A stretch of 64,000 nt of DNA from Ammoniphilus sp. YIM 78166 (GCF_004522215.1 NZ_SDLR01000003.1:310001-374000); one strand, 5' to 3'. Positions 1 to 8,661 are shown, counted from the stretch's first letter. Made by a program: numbers and translations. The notes: generated by a model not told the origin, from the letters alone.

Positions 1-564
1 TGGAACCTTTATCAGGTTAACAAGTAGAAAAAACCATGCACCTGTTCCGACAAATTCGTTTTTAGGTAGTCCTTTAGCCAATAGATAGATAGCCATCACA
101 CTGCCAGCAGCATTCCCTACCATGGTAGCGAAGCCTGCCAAAATCCCCATGCTAGAACTGAACCAAATGGATTCAGGAAGACTCGAGCTTGTTTTTTCAT
201 CAAGAAACCCCTTGCCCACATGGATCAGAAGCAATGAGAGAATTAAGATACCTAACAGGGTTTTTAATTGGGGGCTATCGATGCTCGCAAGAACAAAATA
301 GCCTATTACAATCCCCCCCAATACCCAAGGGGCTAAAGACAAAATATATTTCCATACAACATTGCGCCGGTAATAGGTTACAGCAATTAGATCACCGGCG
401 ATAAGCATGGGCAGGATGAGTCCAGAAGCTTCTCTCGCAGGAATAATTTGTGTGATCAATACGATGCTAAACATTCCTAAAGCAGAAATTCCTGTTTTCG
501 AAAAGCCGATTAGCAGGCTGGCGAGAAGACCCATTGATATTTCTAAAACGCCGAACTCGGGCAT
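1..564 (-). CDS. TauE/SafE family sulfite/anion exporter-like permease (3' end outside window)
   Basis: Reading the minus strand from an ATG at 564 gives 188 codons without a stop, running off the window edge, so the C-terminal part is missing. The protein opens with a membrane helix (LLASLLIGFSKTGISALGMF), the N-terminal glycine-rich helix typical of TauE/SafE (DUF81) permeases. Further helices follow near residues 70-90, 100-117 and 135-160. An AGGAGTGA ribosome site lies 5-6 bases before the ATG. Family members move small anions such as sulfite or organosulfonates across the membrane, but the substrate cannot be read from sequence. It faces away from the rest of the window. Confidence 0.8.
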   Translation of the reverse strand, partial: MPEFGVLEISMGLLASLLIGFSKTGISALGMFSIVLITQIIPAREASGLILPMLIAGDLIAVTYYRRNVVWKYILSLAPWVLGGIVIGYFVLASIDSPQLKTLLGILILSLLLIHVGKGFLDEKTSSSLPESIWFSSSMGILAGFATMVGNAAGSVMAIYLLAKGLPKNEFVGTGAWFFLLVNLIKVP

Positions 565-804
565 AATTTCACTCCTGTCTGGGAGAAACCAGAAAATAAT
601 ATTGAATAGTTTAAAAAGTTATGTAATTTATTATAACTTCAGTTAGGCAAACTGGCAATCCGTTCCGCCTATTGAATTAGATCAACTCTGGGCTACTTTA
701 AGTAAAAAGAGTGTAAGGAACACTAAGTTCCCTACACTCTACATACGGCAAAGTATTTGCCAGTTGCCCGAAATGGACGTAACTTTAAAGGTTATAAGTA
801 GTAT

Positions 805-1257
805 TTAAAATGGCTTAAGAGACATTAAAAGAATTAGAATAAAGACAGAAGCACGAGCAATGTTATCTAATTTAGCGATTTGCATGGCGACGGGCATAAA
901 TTCATCTGGTAATGTATCACTCTCTTGTTTTTCTAACATGATATATAAGTTTTCTGCTCTTTTAGGAATCATATAGGCCACAATGGGTTGAACCGCGATG
1001 TACAAAACTAAAGCAGTAATATACCATCCTTCGGTAAATAAGCTTGGATTTAACACCCCCAGAAGCAGACCCGTGATCAGGAGAGCAATACTTCCGATTT
1101 TCGCGTATTTTTCAACGTCTTTTGCGGTTTCCAATGCTTGTTTAGCCTTGCTGACGGTTGTTCCCCTCTTCATGATAGATGGGTTAGCAAATACTGCACC
1201 TAGACCACAGATTGCAGCCATAATGTGAATAAACACAACAACCCCATATAACGTCAT
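805..1257 (-). CDS. DUF2269-like integral membrane protein
   Basis: A 150-residue protein with about four hydrophobic helices: residues 2-25, 55-72, 79-97 and the C-terminal tail. The first helix starts TLYGVVVFIHIMAAICGLG, a pattern seen in the predicted membrane family DUF2269, which has no assigned function. The ATG at 1257 is chosen because GGGAGG sits seven bases upstream; a TTG two codons earlier lies too close to it. It stands alone, between the TauE-like gene and a hypothetical gene on the same strand, so context gives no role. Confidence 0.65.
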   Translation of the reverse strand: MTLYGVVVFIHIMAAICGLGAVFANPSIMKRGTTVSKAKQALETAKDVEKYAKIGSIALLITGLLLGVLNPSLFTEGWYITALVLYIAVQPIVAYMIPKRAENLYIMLEKQESDTLPDEFMPVAMQIAKLDNIARASVFILILLMSLKPF

Positions 1258-1540
1258 TATCAAACCTCCCTCAAAATGATTAAATTGTAGTGTGAAAATC
1301 GAACTAGAATAGAAAGCGTTAGTTCTTCACTCCTAGAAAATGATATTACCGAAAGATTACATTAAGAATCGCTTTTTTTGTCGAACTGAAGTATCAGGGC
1401 TGAAAGCATCGAAAATTGTTTGAATTCCTGTTTTTTGTAAAACTAGCAAAGGAGCAACAGCAGAGTCGGGAGTATCCGAAGAGGGAAGAGGAAGAAGGAG
1501 GTGCTCTCTAAGCGGATTGCAGTTAGGATTCGTTCAAACA
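1258..1540. other. Intergenic stretch without a recognised gene
   Basis: About 280 bp between the DUF2269-like gene and the terminator of the next gene. It has a purine-rich part near 1450-1505 that includes a GGAGG, but no open frame longer than a few codons follows it. I see no repeat, RNA or operator here. Confidence 0.5.
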
Positions 1541-1542
1541 AC

Positions 1543-1597
1543 AAAAAAGGGTATCCTAAACCTCTGACATATTAGAGGAGTTTGGGATACCCTTTTC
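1543..1597 (-). terminator. Strong intrinsic terminator of the 1612-2052 gene
   Basis: An inverted repeat of about 20 bp: AAAAGGGTATCC and AAACCTCT pair with AGAGGAGTTT and GGATACCCTTTT, with one small bulge, around a loop of about 8 nt. Read on the minus strand it lies 15 bases after the stop codon of the hypothetical gene and ends in a T-run. The A-run at the other arm means it could also act on the plus strand. Confidence 0.85.
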
Positions 1598-1611
1598 GCT
1601 AACAGTTAAGT

Positions 1612-2052
1612 CTACATTTGCCTTATTTCGGGTTCTTCCGCAAGATCCAAGTCATGCCAAGCGTCTTCCAGCATCATTTCAATGTCCAAGGATGAGCACT
1701 GGGCTTGTACAATGGGGGAAGTAAGACTTAGATAATCCATTAGGTCTGTCATGCTGTTAATCAGCACAAAATCCGTACGGTGGTGGTTGAATGTCTGAAG
1801 GGCTAGATATTTATGGGGAATATCTGTATTTTTACCCTCGTCTTCCTTTTCAAAGATGACAATCTCAAACCCTGCATCAATATGTCCGAGCTGCATCATG
1901 TATCCATCCTCTTCATTCCCGAACCCGTTCATATACAATTCTTCTGCCCAATTCCCCTGCTCGCTTAACTTCCAATTCAGTTCCAGGTCGGCATACATAC
2001 CTCCCTGTCTATATTCATAAAAGGCTGTTTTTTCATTAGTACGTTTGTGCAT
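1612..2052 (-). CDS. Hypothetical acidic protein, 146 aa
   Basis: I do not recognise the family. The protein is soluble, rich in Asp/Glu, and has no signal peptide, membrane helix or cysteine motif. The start is the ATG at 2052 because a full AGGAGG lies nine bases upstream; an in-frame TTG eight codons earlier would overlap that site. Codon use and ribosome site argue for a real gene, and a strong terminator follows it. It is transcribed alone, away from the QueG-like fragment. Confidence 0.6.
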   Translation of the reverse strand: MHKRTNEKTAFYEYRQGGMYADLELNWKLSEQGNWAEELYMNGFGNEEDGYMMQLGHIDAGFEIVIFEKEDEGKNTDIPHKYLALQTFNHHRTDFVLINSMTDLMDYLSLTSPIVQAQCSSLDIEMMLEDAWHDLDLAEEPEIRQM

Positions 2053-2158
2053 AATAATGATCCTCCTGGTTCCCAACCGGCTAAGTAGAATGTATTAACG
2101 TTCCAAAACTGTTGTTATTATCCCTTTTGTTTTTAAAGATATACCTTAATTCTTAAGG

Positions 2159-2353
2159 GTGAGTGGTCTCATCCCAATGTACCATCTAATGAATGGAGCA
2201 TGGCTGCGAGAACTTTGCCTAGGAGCAGGGGCGGATGATGTAGGATTTGTCTCCTTGGATCGTCCGGAAATGCAGGATCAGCGAGCAGAAATCACCTCTC
2301 TTTTCCCCCATGCCAAAACCTTGATTAGTTTTGAATCGGGAGCCAATCAATAG
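2159..2353 (+). pseudogene. N-terminal fragment of a QueG-like (epoxyqueuosine reductase-type) iron-sulfur protein
   Basis: A 64-codon frame from a GTG. Residues 11-57 (WLRELCLGAGADDVGFVSLD and then QRAEITSLFPHAKTLISF) match, from memory, the opening segment of 4Fe-4S proteins related to epoxyqueuosine reductase QueG. Those proteins are several times longer. Here the similarity stops abruptly after the TLISF segment, the frame ends seven residues later, and no continuation is visible in any frame before bstA at 2442. The cobalamin and ferredoxin domains are absent, so the product cannot be functional. I read it as the remnant of a deletion. Confidence 0.65.
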
Positions 2354-2441
2354 AAGAACGTCTCATCCTATGAGATAATATAGGAACAGTTGAAGAAATG
2401 AGGTTTCATTTTACCCTATCATTTTAAAGGAGGTCATGAGT

Positions 2442-2960
2442 ATGGACGTCAGATATCCGGTGGGTCTATTTCAGCACGAGGGAGACATCACAGCAAGTCA
2501 AATTGAAGGATGGATCAGAGAAATCGAGGCTGCTCCTTCCCATTTAAGAAAAGCGGTGGAAGGTTTGAATGATCAGCAGTTAGACACCCCTTACCGTTCC
2601 AGCGGATGGACGGTTCGCCAAGTTGTCCATCACCTTGCGGATAGTCACATGAATAGCTATATTCGATTTAAGCTTGCCCTTACAGAACAACACCCCACGA
2701 TTAAGCCCTATCGCGAAGAGAAATGGGCTGAGTTGCCCGATTCCAACATGCCAACCGAAGTCTCCTTGACCTTGCTGGAAGCACTGCACGAGAGATGGGT
2801 TCATCTTTTATCTCATCTGAGCCCTGATGAGCTCAAAAGGACATTTAATCACCCAGACTCCGGCGAGATTCAATTAGCCTGGAACATAGGCTTGTACGCA
2901 TGGCATGGAAGACATCATATTGCGCATATTACCACGCTTCGTGAACGAATGGGGTGGTAG
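2442..2960 (+). CDS. bstA: DinB/YfiT-type putative bacillithiol S-transferase
   Basis: This 172-residue four-helix DinB-superfamily protein closely resembles Bacillus subtilis YfiT (BstA), a metal-dependent enzyme that joins bacillithiol to electrophiles. Metal-ligand histidines are visible in HHLADSH near residue 64 and in WHGRHHIAH at residues 154-162, giving the expected three-His site. The opening RYPVGLF is also typical. Two ATGs are two codons apart; the second (2442) has AAAGGAGG eight bases upstream, whereas the first sits almost on top of it. It appears to be monocistronic, with a terminator after it. The cytoplasmic enzyme implies a bacillithiol-making Firmicute. Confidence 0.85.
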   Translation: MDVRYPVGLFQHEGDITASQIEGWIREIEAAPSHLRKAVEGLNDQQLDTPYRSSGWTVRQVVHHLADSHMNSYIRFKLALTEQHPTIKPYREEKWAELPDSNMPTEVSLTLLEALHERWVHLLSHLSPDELKRTFNHPDSGEIQLAWNIGLYAWHGRHHIAHITTLRERMGW

Positions 2961-2989
2961 AATCACAAAGGATTTCTCTCTTTAATGGA

Positions 2990-3034
2990 AGAGCATGACC
3001 GCTGGGACTACCCATGCGGCATGCTTTTCTTTGT
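2990..3034 (+). terminator. Intrinsic terminator after bstA
   Basis: AGCATG and CCGC pair with GCGG and CATGCT around a loop of about 12 nt, followed by TTTTCTTTG. It lies 30 bases after the bstA stop. Confidence 0.7.
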
Positions 3035-3237
3035 ATATATGCAAAATTTCTAGCACAATCGGTGCAAAAAAGAACGAAATCTTGCGGTAAAAGGACCGGT
3101 ATGCCCTAAGAAATGTATTGGCATGGTTTGTGCTTATAGAATAGATAGGTCCATCATCATATTTAACGTCTATTTAACGACGTGATCTTTGCGGACCTTG
3201 ACTAGAACTTGTAAAAAATGAGGTTGGGGGAACAGAA

Positions 3238-4662
3238 ATGAAAAAAGAAATGTCCTTTAAGGTCGCCATCATACCATTACTCGCGATGATTGTGGTTATG
3301 ACGTTTGCGGTGGTTGTGCTGGATCAGGGGCCGCATATTCCGTTAATTTTCGGAACATCGGTTGCGGCGATTGTAGCCTGGCGTATGGGATTTAAATGGC
3401 ATGAAATTGAAGAAATGATGTATCAGGGGATTCGTCTGGCTTTACCAGCCGTTGTCATTATCATTCTTGTAGGACTAACAATTGGCGCATGGATAGGGGG
3501 CGGAATTGTTGCCACGATGATTTATTACGGTTTGAAACTGATTTCACCTTCCGTCTTTCTCGTATCGATTACTTTTATCTGTGCCATTGTTTCCTTAGCG
3601 ATCGGAAGCTCTTGGTCAACCATGGGCACCATTGGTGTCGCTGGTATGGGAATCGGCCTGAGTATGGGAATTCCAGCACCCATGGTTGCTGGTGCCATTA
3701 TTTCAGGTGCTTATTTCGGGGATAAAATGTCACCGCTTTCGGACACAACCAATCTGGCATCCGGTTTAACCAACACAGATTTATTTGTTCATATTCGCCA
3801 TATGCTTTATACCACGATCCCAGGTCTAGTTATTGCACTTATTGCTTATGGCGTGATGGGGATGAAGTTCGGGAATCAAGGAATGGATGCAGCAAGTATC
3901 CAGAACACCTTAATTATTCTTCAGGAGAGTTTTGTAATATCGCCATTTTTATTACTTATTCCTGTTTTTGTTATCATTTTAGTAGCGAAAAAAGTACCGG
4001 CCATTCCAGCTCTGATTATCGGTATTACGCTTGGCTTTTTAGCGCACCTTGTTGTGCAAGGCGGTTCTCTTTCCTCAGCCGTTAGCGCATTGCAAAGTGG
4101 ATTTACAATGAATACAGGGAATGAAACCGTTGACAGCCTATTTAATCGTGGGGGGATAGACTCCATGATGTACACGGTTTCCATGACGATTGTGGCCATG
4201 ACTTTTGGGGGCATCCTGGAAAAATCGGGCATGCTAAATGCCATTGTGAAACAAATTCTAAAAGTTGTAAAGACGGCAAAAGGTCTTATTGTATCTACGA
4301 TTGTTTCGTGCTTTGCTACCAATGCTTCTTGCTCTGAACAGTATATTTCAGTGGTGATTCCATCTAGAATGTACGCTAGTGCCTATCGAGAAAAAGGGCT
4401 TCATTCTAAGAACCTGTCGCGTGCTCTAGAGGATGGCGGAACGCTGACTTCCGTCTTTATTCCTTGGAATACTTGCGGAGTCTTCATCTTAGGAACACTG
4501 GGAGTCCATGCTTTTGAGTATGCCCCCTATGCGGTTTTAAATTTTGTTGTCCCTATCATCTCTATTCTGTACGGGCTAACGGGAATCACCATTTCGAGAC
4601 TAGATGATGAGGAGTACCTTCAAGTCAAAGAGAAAAATCAAGAAAGATCACAAGTCGTATAA
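3238..4662 (+). CDS. NhaC-family Na+/H+ (or metabolite/H+) antiporter
   Basis: A 474-residue membrane protein with about 11-12 hydrophobic helices spread over its full length. The glycine/serine-rich stretch near residues 120-180 (IGSSWSTMGTIGVAGMGIG, then GAYFGDKMSPLSDTTNLA) is the hallmark of the NhaC family, and its length is normal for the family. Members exchange Na+ for H+; the related MleN swaps malate for lactate, so the substrate may be organic. The ATG follows a GTTGGGGG stretch. Two genes for an enolase-superfamily epimerase and a GNAT enzyme follow closely on the same strand, which hints at uptake or export of an amino acid or dipeptide-derived compound. Confidence 0.85.
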   Translation: MKKEMSFKVAIIPLLAMIVVMTFAVVVLDQGPHIPLIFGTSVAAIVAWRMGFKWHEIEEMMYQGIRLALPAVVIIILVGLTIGAWIGGGIVATMIYYGLKLISPSVFLVSITFICAIVSLAIGSSWSTMGTIGVAGMGIGLSMGIPAPMVAGAIISGAYFGDKMSPLSDTTNLASGLTNTDLFVHIRHMLYTTIPGLVIALIAYGVMGMKFGNQGMDAASIQNTLIILQESFVISPFLLLIPVFVIILVAKKVPAIPALIIGITLGFLAHLVVQGGSLSSAVSALQSGFTMNTGNETVDSLFNRGGIDSMMYTVSMTIVAMTFGGILEKSGMLNAIVKQILKVVKTAKGLIVSTIVSCFATNASCSEQYISVVIPSRMYASAYREKGLHSKNLSRALEDGGTLTSVFIPWNTCGVFILGTLGVHAFEYAPYAVLNFVVPIISILYGLTGITISRLDDEEYLQVKEKNQERSQVV

Positions 4663-4688
4663 CAAATAAAAAGGAAAGGAAGATTAGA

Positions 4689-5798
4689 GTGAAAATTACA
4701 GCCATTCACCTTTATGCGATTCATTTGCCGCTAGAACATCCATTTGTTGTTAGTTATCATACATATACACATATGCCTTCCATTATCGTCAAGATGGAAA
4801 CGGATGAAGGCCTTGTCGGCTTTGGCGAAGGCGTAGCGGATGAACATGTCACAGGCGAATCCTGGGAAGGGGTTTATCAGATTATCAAAAACACTCTTGC
4901 CCCATTGATCCTGGGAAAAAATCCGATGGAAATAGAAAAAATTCATGATCTCATGAATCAAGTGATCTACGGAGCTCCAACAGCTAAGGCGGCTCTAGAT
5001 ATAGCCTGCTTTGATATTATAGGAAAGAAACTTCAAGTGCCGGTTTACCAGCTGATTGGCGGACGTTATCATGATGAATTTCCGATTACCCATGTATTAA
5101 GCATTGCCGAGCCGGAAGTCATGGCAAATGAAGCCAAGTTGATGCTAGAGCAGGGATACCGTTCTTTTAAAATGAAAGTGGGCACGAAGGTACAAGAGGA
5201 TGTGGAACGGATCAAAGCTGTTCGCTCTCAGGTCGGGGACGATATTGCGATTCGGGTGGATGTCAATCAAGGCTGGAAGAACAGCGCGGCTACGCTGGTG
5301 GCCTTAAAACAATTGGAGAATTATCAGATCGACTGGGTCGAACAGCCGGTGGCAGCGGATGATATCGATGGCATGGTGGAAGTAAAGTCCAAGACCACGA
5401 TTCCCGTCATGATCGACGAAGGATTAAAAGGAATGCGCGACATGCGTGAGATTATTCAAAAAAGAGCAGCGGATAAAGTCAATATCAAACTAATGAAATG
5501 CGGTGGGATATACCCAGCTGTGAAATTGGCCCATCTTGCGGAAATGGCGGGAATGGAGTGCCAGGTGGGGTCGATGGTGGAGTCCTCGGTAGGCTCAGCC
5601 GCGGGCTTTCATGTAGCCTTCTCCAAGAAAGGTATAACGAGCGTCGAGCTAACAGGTCCATTAAAGTTCTCAAGGGATATCGGCAACCTGGAATATGATG
5701 TCCCCTTTATCCGCTTAACGGGAAGACCTGGACTTGGAGTCGAAGTGAACGAGGAAACCCTTAGGGAGTTAACCGTATTTAAAGATGTGGTTCGATAG
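4689..5798 (+). CDS. Enolase-superfamily enzyme, probable dipeptide epimerase (MLE subgroup)
   Basis: A 369-residue mandelate racemase/muconate-lactonizing enzyme. The N-terminal capping domain (about 1-125) is followed by a beta/alpha barrel carrying the acid-base lysines KMK (161-163), metal ligands Asp191 (RVDVNQ), Glu218 (WVEQP) and Asp243 (MIDEG), and Lys267 (NIKLMK) on the opposite face. This two-lysine arrangement fits the L-Ala-D/L-Glu epimerase group of the MLE subgroup, though o-succinylbenzoate synthase and muconate cycloisomerase share it. The GTG start has AGGAAGA upstream. It lies 26 bases after the NhaC gene and 12 before the GNAT gene, so the three are likely one operon. Substrate is unproven. 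Confidence 0.8.
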   Translation: MKITAIHLYAIHLPLEHPFVVSYHTYTHMPSIIVKMETDEGLVGFGEGVADEHVTGESWEGVYQIIKNTLAPLILGKNPMEIEKIHDLMNQVIYGAPTAKAALDIACFDIIGKKLQVPVYQLIGGRYHDEFPITHVLSIAEPEVMANEAKLMLEQGYRSFKMKVGTKVQEDVERIKAVRSQVGDDIAIRVDVNQGWKNSAATLVALKQLENYQIDWVEQPVAADDIDGMVEVKSKTTIPVMIDEGLKGMRDMREIIQKRAADKVNIKLMKCGGIYPAVKLAHLAEMAGMECQVGSMVESSVGSAAGFHVAFSKKGITSVELTGPLKFSRDIGNLEYDVPFIRLTGRPGLGVEVNEETLRELTVFKDVVR

Positions 5799-5810
5799 GA
5801 GGATATATGG

Positions 5811-6512
5811 ATGGAATTGATATTTCAAGGAACCTTGCGAAAAGAGGATAAGCTGCTTCCTTTTTATGTCCGAAGGCTATCGGTTGATGATTTGCATGAG
5901 ATCTTCGTTGTTCAGGAACAAGTGGTTGATCGAGCTGACAAAGAAAAGCTTCAGCCCCTTTCAAAGGAAGAAATTCAATCCATTTTACAAGGACAGGGCC
6001 TAATAATTGGAGCTTTTACGGAAGAGAAGCTGGTTGCCTTTCGGGCCTTGTTGGTTCCGGAGGTGGATGATGAAATGCACCTAGGCCTTGATATCAGCTT
6101 GTCTGAAGCAGAACTTTCCAAGGTGATTTATCAGGAGATTTCCATTGTCCTGCCGGCCTACCGCGGAAACCAACTGCAAAAAACAATGGCGAAGCTGATT
6201 ATGCACGAATTAGAGAAGGATCCCCTTTCGTATCGATATGTTTGTTGTACGGTTGCGCCGTTTAATCTTCCAAGCTTAAAGGACAAGTTTGCTCAAGGGA
6301 TGGAGATCGCAGCGTTAAAAGAAAAATACAGCGGAAATTTGCGCTACATTTTCGTAAAAGACCTTTTGCAACCGCAAAGGCCATCTTGGAAGGAGACGAC
6401 ACGCCTCCAAATGGGGGACACCGAAGCCCAACAAGAGAAACTGAAGGAAGGTTGGCGCGGCTTTGAATTAGAAGAAATCGATGGGGTCATGTGGGTCTAC
6501 TATGGTCGATGA
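5811..6512 (+). CDS. GNAT-family N-acetyltransferase
   Basis: A 233-residue soluble protein. Residues 108-131 (SIVLPAYRGNQLQKTMAKLI, then MHELE) form the acetyl-CoA binding motif A (R/Q-x-x-G-x-G/A type) after a beta strand, and the N-terminal half has the usual alternating strands and helices. The C-terminal 50 residues lie beyond the core fold. The ATG follows AGGAGG at eight bases. It sits 12 bp after the epimerase gene as the last member of the NhaC operon, so it may acetylate an amine or amino acid handled by that pathway. The acceptor is unknown. Confidence 0.65.
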   Translation: MELIFQGTLRKEDKLLPFYVRRLSVDDLHEIFVVQEQVVDRADKEKLQPLSKEEIQSILQGQGLIIGAFTEEKLVAFRALLVPEVDDEMHLGLDISLSEAELSKVIYQEISIVLPAYRGNQLQKTMAKLIMHELEKDPLSYRYVCCTVAPFNLPSLKDKFAQGMEIAALKEKYSGNLRYIFVKDLLQPQRPSWKETTRLQMGDTEAQQEKLKEGWRGFELEEIDGVMWVYYGR

Positions 6513-6575
6513 TAGGTTTGGCTACAAGTTGTCTAATTCTCCTTCCCTTGTTATAGTAGTATCATAATAGAACGT

Positions 6576-6612
6576 GGTATAAACCCAGCACGACTTGTGC
6601 TGGGTTTATACC
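6576..6612. terminator. Perfect 16-bp inverted repeat between the GNAT and permease genes
   Basis: GGTATAAACCCAGCAC is followed by a 5-nt loop (GACTT) and its exact complement. The stem is long enough to stop RNA polymerase, but no T-run follows on either strand. It could end the upstream operon, act as a leader hairpin for the permease whose GTG lies 33 bases downstream, or be a protein-binding site. Confidence 0.6.
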
Positions 6613-6645
6613 ATTATAGATTGATTAAGAAGGAAAGGTGAAAGA

Positions 6646-7956
6646 GTGTTTACATTATCATCCTGGACAACCACATTGGCTTCGATCCAGTGGCTTTTTT
6701 TTATTTTTACCAATACCATCGTTGTTCCTCTCTCTATTGGGTCAGCCTTCGGCGTTCCTCCTGATGAGATGGCGGGATTGATCCGAAACTCCCTGATCTT
6801 TACAGGGTTTGCCTGTATGCTGCAAGGAATTTGGGGGCATCGATTCCCATTAATGGAAGGTCATTCAGGAGTCATGTGGGGGTTAGTATTAAATTTATCC
6901 TTATCCGCTTCTTCCTTAGGAATGAGCTTATCGACAATCGGTGGAGGAATGGCGACGGGTATGTTGCTTGCTGGAGTGACGATCGTCCTATTAGGGTCGC
7001 TGAATCTTCTATCGTTTGTTAGAAAGATTTTTTCGCCGATGGTCATGAGCGTTTATTTATTTTTATTAACCATTCAATTGATCATTATCTTTTTCAATGG
7101 CATGCTGGAAATATCTGCAGATGGATCCTTGAACGTACCGATAACCCTATTTTCATTTGGAATTGCGATCTTAGTGAGTTTACTCAAGATAAAGGGGAAT
7201 CCTATCATCGGGAACTTTTCTATTTTGATTGGCATGGTTGTGGGGTGGATTTTGTATTTGATTCTTTTTCCATCCACTACCCCTTCCCTAGGAGGGAATC
7301 CATCCTTCTTCGATTTTCCGATTTATCCCTTAGGTTCTCCAAACTTAAACGTAGGGATCATTATCATTACCTTTTTGGCTTGTTTTGTAAATATGAGTAA
7401 TACCATTGCTTCTATTCAAGCAGCTTCCAGCTTACTCAAAGAGAAAATGACGGAAAGACAACTAAATAGATCGTATGTACTCACGGGCGTGTATTCAATG
7501 GGGGCGTCTTTTCTAGGCTTAGTTTCTTATGCTCCCTATGCATCATCGATCGGTTTTTTAGAAAGCACTCGAATCTTTGACCGAAAACCCTTCTTAATAG
7601 GGGGAGGGTTGATGGCCGTTTTAGGCTTAGTTCCTATTCTCGGTAACTTGATGGCAACTTTGCCTATGTCAGTCGGGAATGCCATTTTGTTTGTTGCCTA
7701 TTTACAGTTATTTGGGACATCGATTAAAAGTTTGAATGGGTATGAATTTAACTCCATTACCATTCACCGTTTAGCACTTCCTGTCTTACTTGGAATTAGT
7801 ATTATGAATGTGGACGCAGGTCTTTTTAGTAACTTCCCTATTCTCCTGCAGCCCCTGGTAACAAATGGATTTATGATGGGCGTTTTGTTATCGATTTTTC
7901 TTGAAATAGTAATTGACTGGGATCGAGAAAAAGAAGGAAAGCAAGATGTAGCGTAA
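6646..7956 (+). CDS. NCS2-family purine/pyrimidine permease
   Basis: A 436-residue protein with about 12 to 14 hydrophobic segments, similar to the xanthine/uracil permease family (Bacillus YwdJ type). The N-terminal part has IQWLFFIFTNTIVVPLSIG, and the helix-breaking segment FPLMEGHSGVMWG (residues 66-78) is where NCS2 proteins contact the base. It would import a nucleobase with protons across the cell membrane. Start is GTG with AAAGGTGAAAGA upstream. The perfect inverted repeat just before it may control it. No purine enzymes adjoin, so xanthine, uracil or another base cannot be chosen. Confidence 0.85.
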   Translation: MFTLSSWTTTLASIQWLFFIFTNTIVVPLSIGSAFGVPPDEMAGLIRNSLIFTGFACMLQGIWGHRFPLMEGHSGVMWGLVLNLSLSASSLGMSLSTIGGGMATGMLLAGVTIVLLGSLNLLSFVRKIFSPMVMSVYLFLLTIQLIIIFFNGMLEISADGSLNVPITLFSFGIAILVSLLKIKGNPIIGNFSILIGMVVGWILYLILFPSTTPSLGGNPSFFDFPIYPLGSPNLNVGIIIITFLACFVNMSNTIASIQAASSLLKEKMTERQLNRSYVLTGVYSMGASFLGLVSYAPYASSIGFLESTRIFDRKPFLIGGGLMAVLGLVPILGNLMATLPMSVGNAILFVAYLQLFGTSIKSLNGYEFNSITIHRLALPVLLGISIMNVDAGLFSNFPILLQPLVTNGFMMGVLLSIFLEIVIDWDREKEGKQDVA

Positions 7957-8051
7957 TTTCAACAAAACCAATTGGTTAAAAACACGAACATCAGCTTGTT
8001 TTTTTGTTTTTATAACGAAATATTCTGTTCACTATCATGTTATAGTTAAGT

Positions 8052-8082
8052 TGAGATCTCAAACCAAGGGGATCTCTTTTTA
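8052..8082 (+). terminator. Terminator-like hairpin ahead of the mini-ORF and GreA-like gene
   Basis: GAGATC pairs with GATCTC across a loop of about 12 nt, and TTTTT follows directly. It lies some 20 bases before the AGGGAGG of the 8102 mini-ORF, so it could end the permease transcript or act as a leader attenuator for the downstream pair. Confidence 0.4.
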
Positions 8083-8101
8083 TATTAGGGAGGTATGCAA
8101 A

Positions 8102-8170
8102 ATGAAAGTAGAATTCAGGTTTATTAAGAGTGAACAACATGTACGGGGGTGTATATATAATGAACCATAG
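8102..8170 (+). CDS. Possible 22-codon leader peptide
   Basis: An ATG with a very good site (AGGGAGGTATGCAAA) opens 22 codons and stops at TAG 8168-8170, overlapping the ATG at 8160 of the next gene in another frame. The peptide starts MKVEFRFIKSEQHVRG. The GreA-like gene has only a weaker GGGGGTG site of its own, so translation of the two may be coupled. Whether the peptide does anything is unknown. Confidence 0.35.
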   Translation: MKVEFRFIKSEQHVRGCIYNEP

Positions 8171-8597
8171 TTATAATCATCCTTTGAGAAGAAGTTTGAT
8201 CCAACAACTAGTGTTTATTGATGAAAATCGACTCGGGCTCATTGATATGTATTTGGCGGCTACTCCGGGTAAGGAGAAGGATTACCATTTTTTTGGTCGA
8301 TATATTTTAGAAGTGGAAAAATTTTTAAGAGACTTTGATTATAGCTTTTCTCCAAAGTTAGATACCGTTTTTATTGGAAGTGAAGTTACTTTACTTTATA
8401 TTGAGGAAAATCAATTGGTTCAGTATACGATTTGTTTTCCTGAGCAAGTCAATCCTGATAGCCAACACATTTCTTTATTTTCACCGATTGGTAGACAGAT
8501 CATTTTAAAAGGAATCAACGAATCAATTCTCCTTACCACACCGGATGGCGAAGCTAATGTAATGATCAAAGATATTCAATTCAAGCTATACAGTTAA
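8160..8597 (+). CDS. GreA/GreB C-terminal-domain protein lacking the coiled coil
   Basis: A 145-residue protein. Residues 66-140 fit the FKBP-like C-terminal domain of transcript-cleavage factors: a GSEVTLLYIEE strand, then HISLFSPIGRQIILKG, then LLTTPDGEANVMIKDIQ. The N-terminal 60 residues are helical but have no long antiparallel coiled coil with acidic tip residues, which GreA and GreB need to reach the polymerase active site. It could be an RNA polymerase-binding protein of the Rnk/GreA-like type that competes with GreA rather than cleaving RNA. The ATG at 8160 is preferred over a GTG at 8130. Confidence 0.6.
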   Translation: MNHSYNHPLRRSLIQQLVFIDENRLGLIDMYLAATPGKEKDYHFFGRYILEVEKFLRDFDYSFSPKLDTVFIGSEVTLLYIEENQLVQYTICFPEQVNPDSQHISLFSPIGRQIILKGINESILLTTPDGEANVMIKDIQFKLYS

Positions 8598-8661
8598 ACA
8601 TGACGTGGCTGGTTTATTGGATAATGAAAGAATGGCCGTACGGGGTTGGTAGGTAAGAAAG

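Noticed and set aside
7974-8012. Terminator right after the NCS2 permease
   Set aside because: A T-run is present, but the stem (ACACGAAC/GCTTGTTT) pairs poorly, so I could not support it.
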